In this document: positions 32,993-34,154 of the stretch, one piece after another | Position numbering within the stretch: the first letter of the stretch is position 1 | Layout of the letters: each line of letters starts with the position of its first letter | Assembly: GCA_023268715.1 (NCBI GenBank) | Contig: JALRLV010000004.1 | Coordinates: 1 to 34,154, forward strand | From: Candidatus Thalassarchaeaceae archaeon | GTDB taxonomy: Archaea > Thermoplasmatota > Poseidoniia > Poseidoniales > Thalassarchaeaceae | Length of the DNA: 34,154 nt | Reading direction: 5' to 3' | Position numbers and translations under genes: made by a program | The notes under the pieces: model-generated | Told to the model about the DNA's origin: nothing | The model's database searches: none | Seen by the model: only the letters and a program-made list of their open reading frames with translations

Positions 32993-33598
32993 GTGGGCTT
33001 GAATGAAGCAGATTTCGTTGCTCTGCTAGTGTTCATAGTGCCGATGTGTTTCACCCCTGGTCCAAACAATCTACTCTGCGCTGCCCATGGTTCGCAACAT
33101 GGTTTTCGTGCAACAATTCCAATGACGCTTGGAATGTTAGTCGGATGGTCTAGTTTGGGAGTGGCAGTAGGTCTAGGCACTGTCTACATAGAAGAAAACC
33201 AGGGGATTTTTCAGGCATTAACTTGGGTAGGCGCGGCATACATCGCTTACCTAGGGTGGAACGTTGCAACCTCTAAACCAAAATTGCAAGAATCCGAACA
33301 AACCGAGCGTCTAGGTTTCAAAACCGGACTTATTCTACAAATTGTCAATGGAAAAGCATGGATTCACTTTCTTGTGCTCATGACAAGTTTCGGACTACTT
33401 TTTGGAAGTGGCGCATCTGGGAAGATTTTACTGGTAGCAATCAACGCAACAATCGGCTATCCTGCAGTGCTAACTTGGGCAGCATTTGGAATGGGCCTCA
33501 GCAAAATCTTCTCTTCTCCTGAAAAGGCTAGACTCTTGAATGGAGTTCTAGGCATTTCGCTCATTCTAGTGGCAATTTGGGTTGCATTACCCCACTAA
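32993..33598 (+). CDS. LysE/RhtB-family amino-acid exporter
   Basis: The 201-residue protein has the family start IVPMCFTPGPNNLLCAAHG (PGP-N motif), GFRATIPMTLGMLVGW, and a second half with GLILQIVNGKAWIHFLV, matching the usual F-x-x-Q-x-x-N-x-K-x-x. About six transmembrane helices are visible. These exporters release amino acids such as homoserine, threonine or cysteine derivatives. The gene starts (GTG 32993) 3 bases after the PLP-enzyme stop, so the pair is probably one operon and the cargo may be that enzyme's substrate or product. Its stop overlaps the convergent next gene by 4 bases. Confidence 0.9.
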   Translation: MGLNEADFVALLVFIVPMCFTPGPNNLLCAAHGSQHGFRATIPMTLGMLVGWSSLGVAVGLGTVYIEENQGIFQALTWVGAAYIAYLGWNVATSKPKLQESEQTERLGFKTGLILQIVNGKAWIHFLVLMTSFGLLFGSGASGKILLVAINATIGYPAVLTWAAFGMGLSKIFSSPEKARLLNGVLGISLILVAIWVALPH

Positions 33599-34154
33599 GC
33601 AGACCACTGGCTGCCTGATACTTCGGCCAACCAATTCATTGAATTTACATAGTCTTCTTTCGCATCTAGAACATCTTTGTTGAGTAAGGAATCTGCAGCA
33701 TCCCAAAGAGCAGTCATTGCAGGAACCCAATCGCCACCTTTGTCTCGACTCGCTTCATCGAATCTCCAAGCATCTGATTCGGTTCGATCGTGAACAACCA
33801 GCCAAGCCCAACCCATTGCAGAATCCAAACCCTTTGCTTTTCGACACATAGCAACCGTGGAAGCCACACCTTCCTCCGCAGCCTTCCTAATCAGTGATTC
33901 TGCAAAGTCGAGTGGTGAAGGTAAAGCTCCCTCGTCCCAAGGCAACCTCTCGAGTTTTCTTGCTGAGGATATAGATTCGTTCAGTTCTCTGAGAAAAGCC
34001 CCAAATCCTTGTTTTCTTTTGGCCTGTTTAGCATGAATCGTTTCAGCCTCTTCCCCTTCTAGGCCGAACATAGATTGCAATATTTCCATTCCATTATCTT
34101 CCCATAGAGCAACTAATACCGGATGGCAAGAACTGTCTTCAAATCGAATTACAT
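33595..34154 (-). CDS. Hypothetical protein (5' end beyond the right edge)
   Basis: The frame stays open from the stop at 33595 to the window edge. Upstream of the internal ATG at 34089 the codons still read like protein (VIRFEDSSCHPVLVALWEDNG), so the true start is off-window. The visible ~186 residues are mostly helical, charged and rich in W, A and E (ESLIRKAAEEGVAS, WLVVHDRTESDAWRF). No membrane helix, signal or known motif is seen. It converges with the LysE exporter with a 4-base stop overlap. I do not recognise a family. Confidence 0.65.
   Translation of the reverse strand, partial: VIRFEDSSCHPVLVALWEDNGMEILQSMFGLEGEEAETIHAKQAKRKQGFGAFLRELNESISSARKLERLPWDEGALPSPLDFAESLIRKAAEEGVASTVAMCRKAKGLDSAMGWAWLVVHDRTESDAWRFDEASRDKGGDWVPAMTALWDAADSLLNKDVLDAKEDYVNSMNWLAEVSGSQWSA

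Noticed and set aside
1-34154. Possible CRISPR array, insertion sequence, prophage or rRNA operon
   Set aside because: No regularly spaced repeats, transposase, integrase, phage structural gene or rRNA-like sequence was seen on either strand.

Overview
The window reads as a chromosomal segment of a marine planktonic euryarchaeon, most likely Marine Group II (Candidatus Poseidoniales). Archaeal markers are ribosomal protein L18Ae/LX, geranylgeranylglyceryl phosphate synthase (GGGPS) and a geranylgeranyl-reductase-family flavoprotein. They sit beside bacterial-type genes such as UvrA, APS kinase and CysQ, a mix typical of this lineage. Genes are tightly packed with many GTG starts. Few Shine-Dalgarno sites are visible, and some starts have TATA-like boxes about 26-30 bases upstream, which fits leaderless transcription. 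I see no rRNA, tRNA, insertion sequence, prophage or CRISPR array. The lineage is inferred from gene content only.

Region 1 (1-5776) is the most distinctive part: a PAPS-dependent sulfation neighbourhood. It holds the end of an APS kinase fused to an HxGH nucleotidyltransferase, two unlike sulfotransferases, and a CysQ-type PAP phosphatase with an extra N-terminal domain. Interspersed are small membrane proteins and a Lon-N-domain protein. Together these could make PAPS, transfer sulfate to two acceptor types and clear the PAP by-product. The 3' end of the APS kinase fusion is repeated 432 bases downstream, flanking a small membrane gene.

Region 2 (5787-9425) holds L18Ae, a coiled-coil protein, a zinc-ribbon membrane protein, and a minus-strand lipid/redox group: ferredoxin, degenerate Rossmann protein and GGGPS. 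Around 9.4-9.7 kb the base asymmetry of the top strand weakens noticeably.

Region 3 (9693-18879) is mostly plus strand: a beta-CASP nuclease, a purine salvage pair (AzgA-like permease and adenine phosphoribosyltransferase), a Pro/Lys-rich zinc-ribbon protein, MoeA divergent from a TauE-like permease, and UvrA. Region 4 (18876-26562) has an M20 amidohydrolase, membrane proteins (Bax-inhibitor-1-like, LysE-like) and three secreted or surface proteins: a thioredoxin-fold lipoprotein, an Asp-box beta-propeller lipoprotein and a membrane-anchored subtilase.

Region 5 (26571-34154) carries an SDR epimerase/reductase, a degenerate PCMT-TPR fusion, a HAD-IIA phosphatase, the geranylgeranyl reductase, CutA, a Cys/Met-type PLP enzyme followed closely by a LysE-type exporter, and an unrecognised gene that runs off the right edge.
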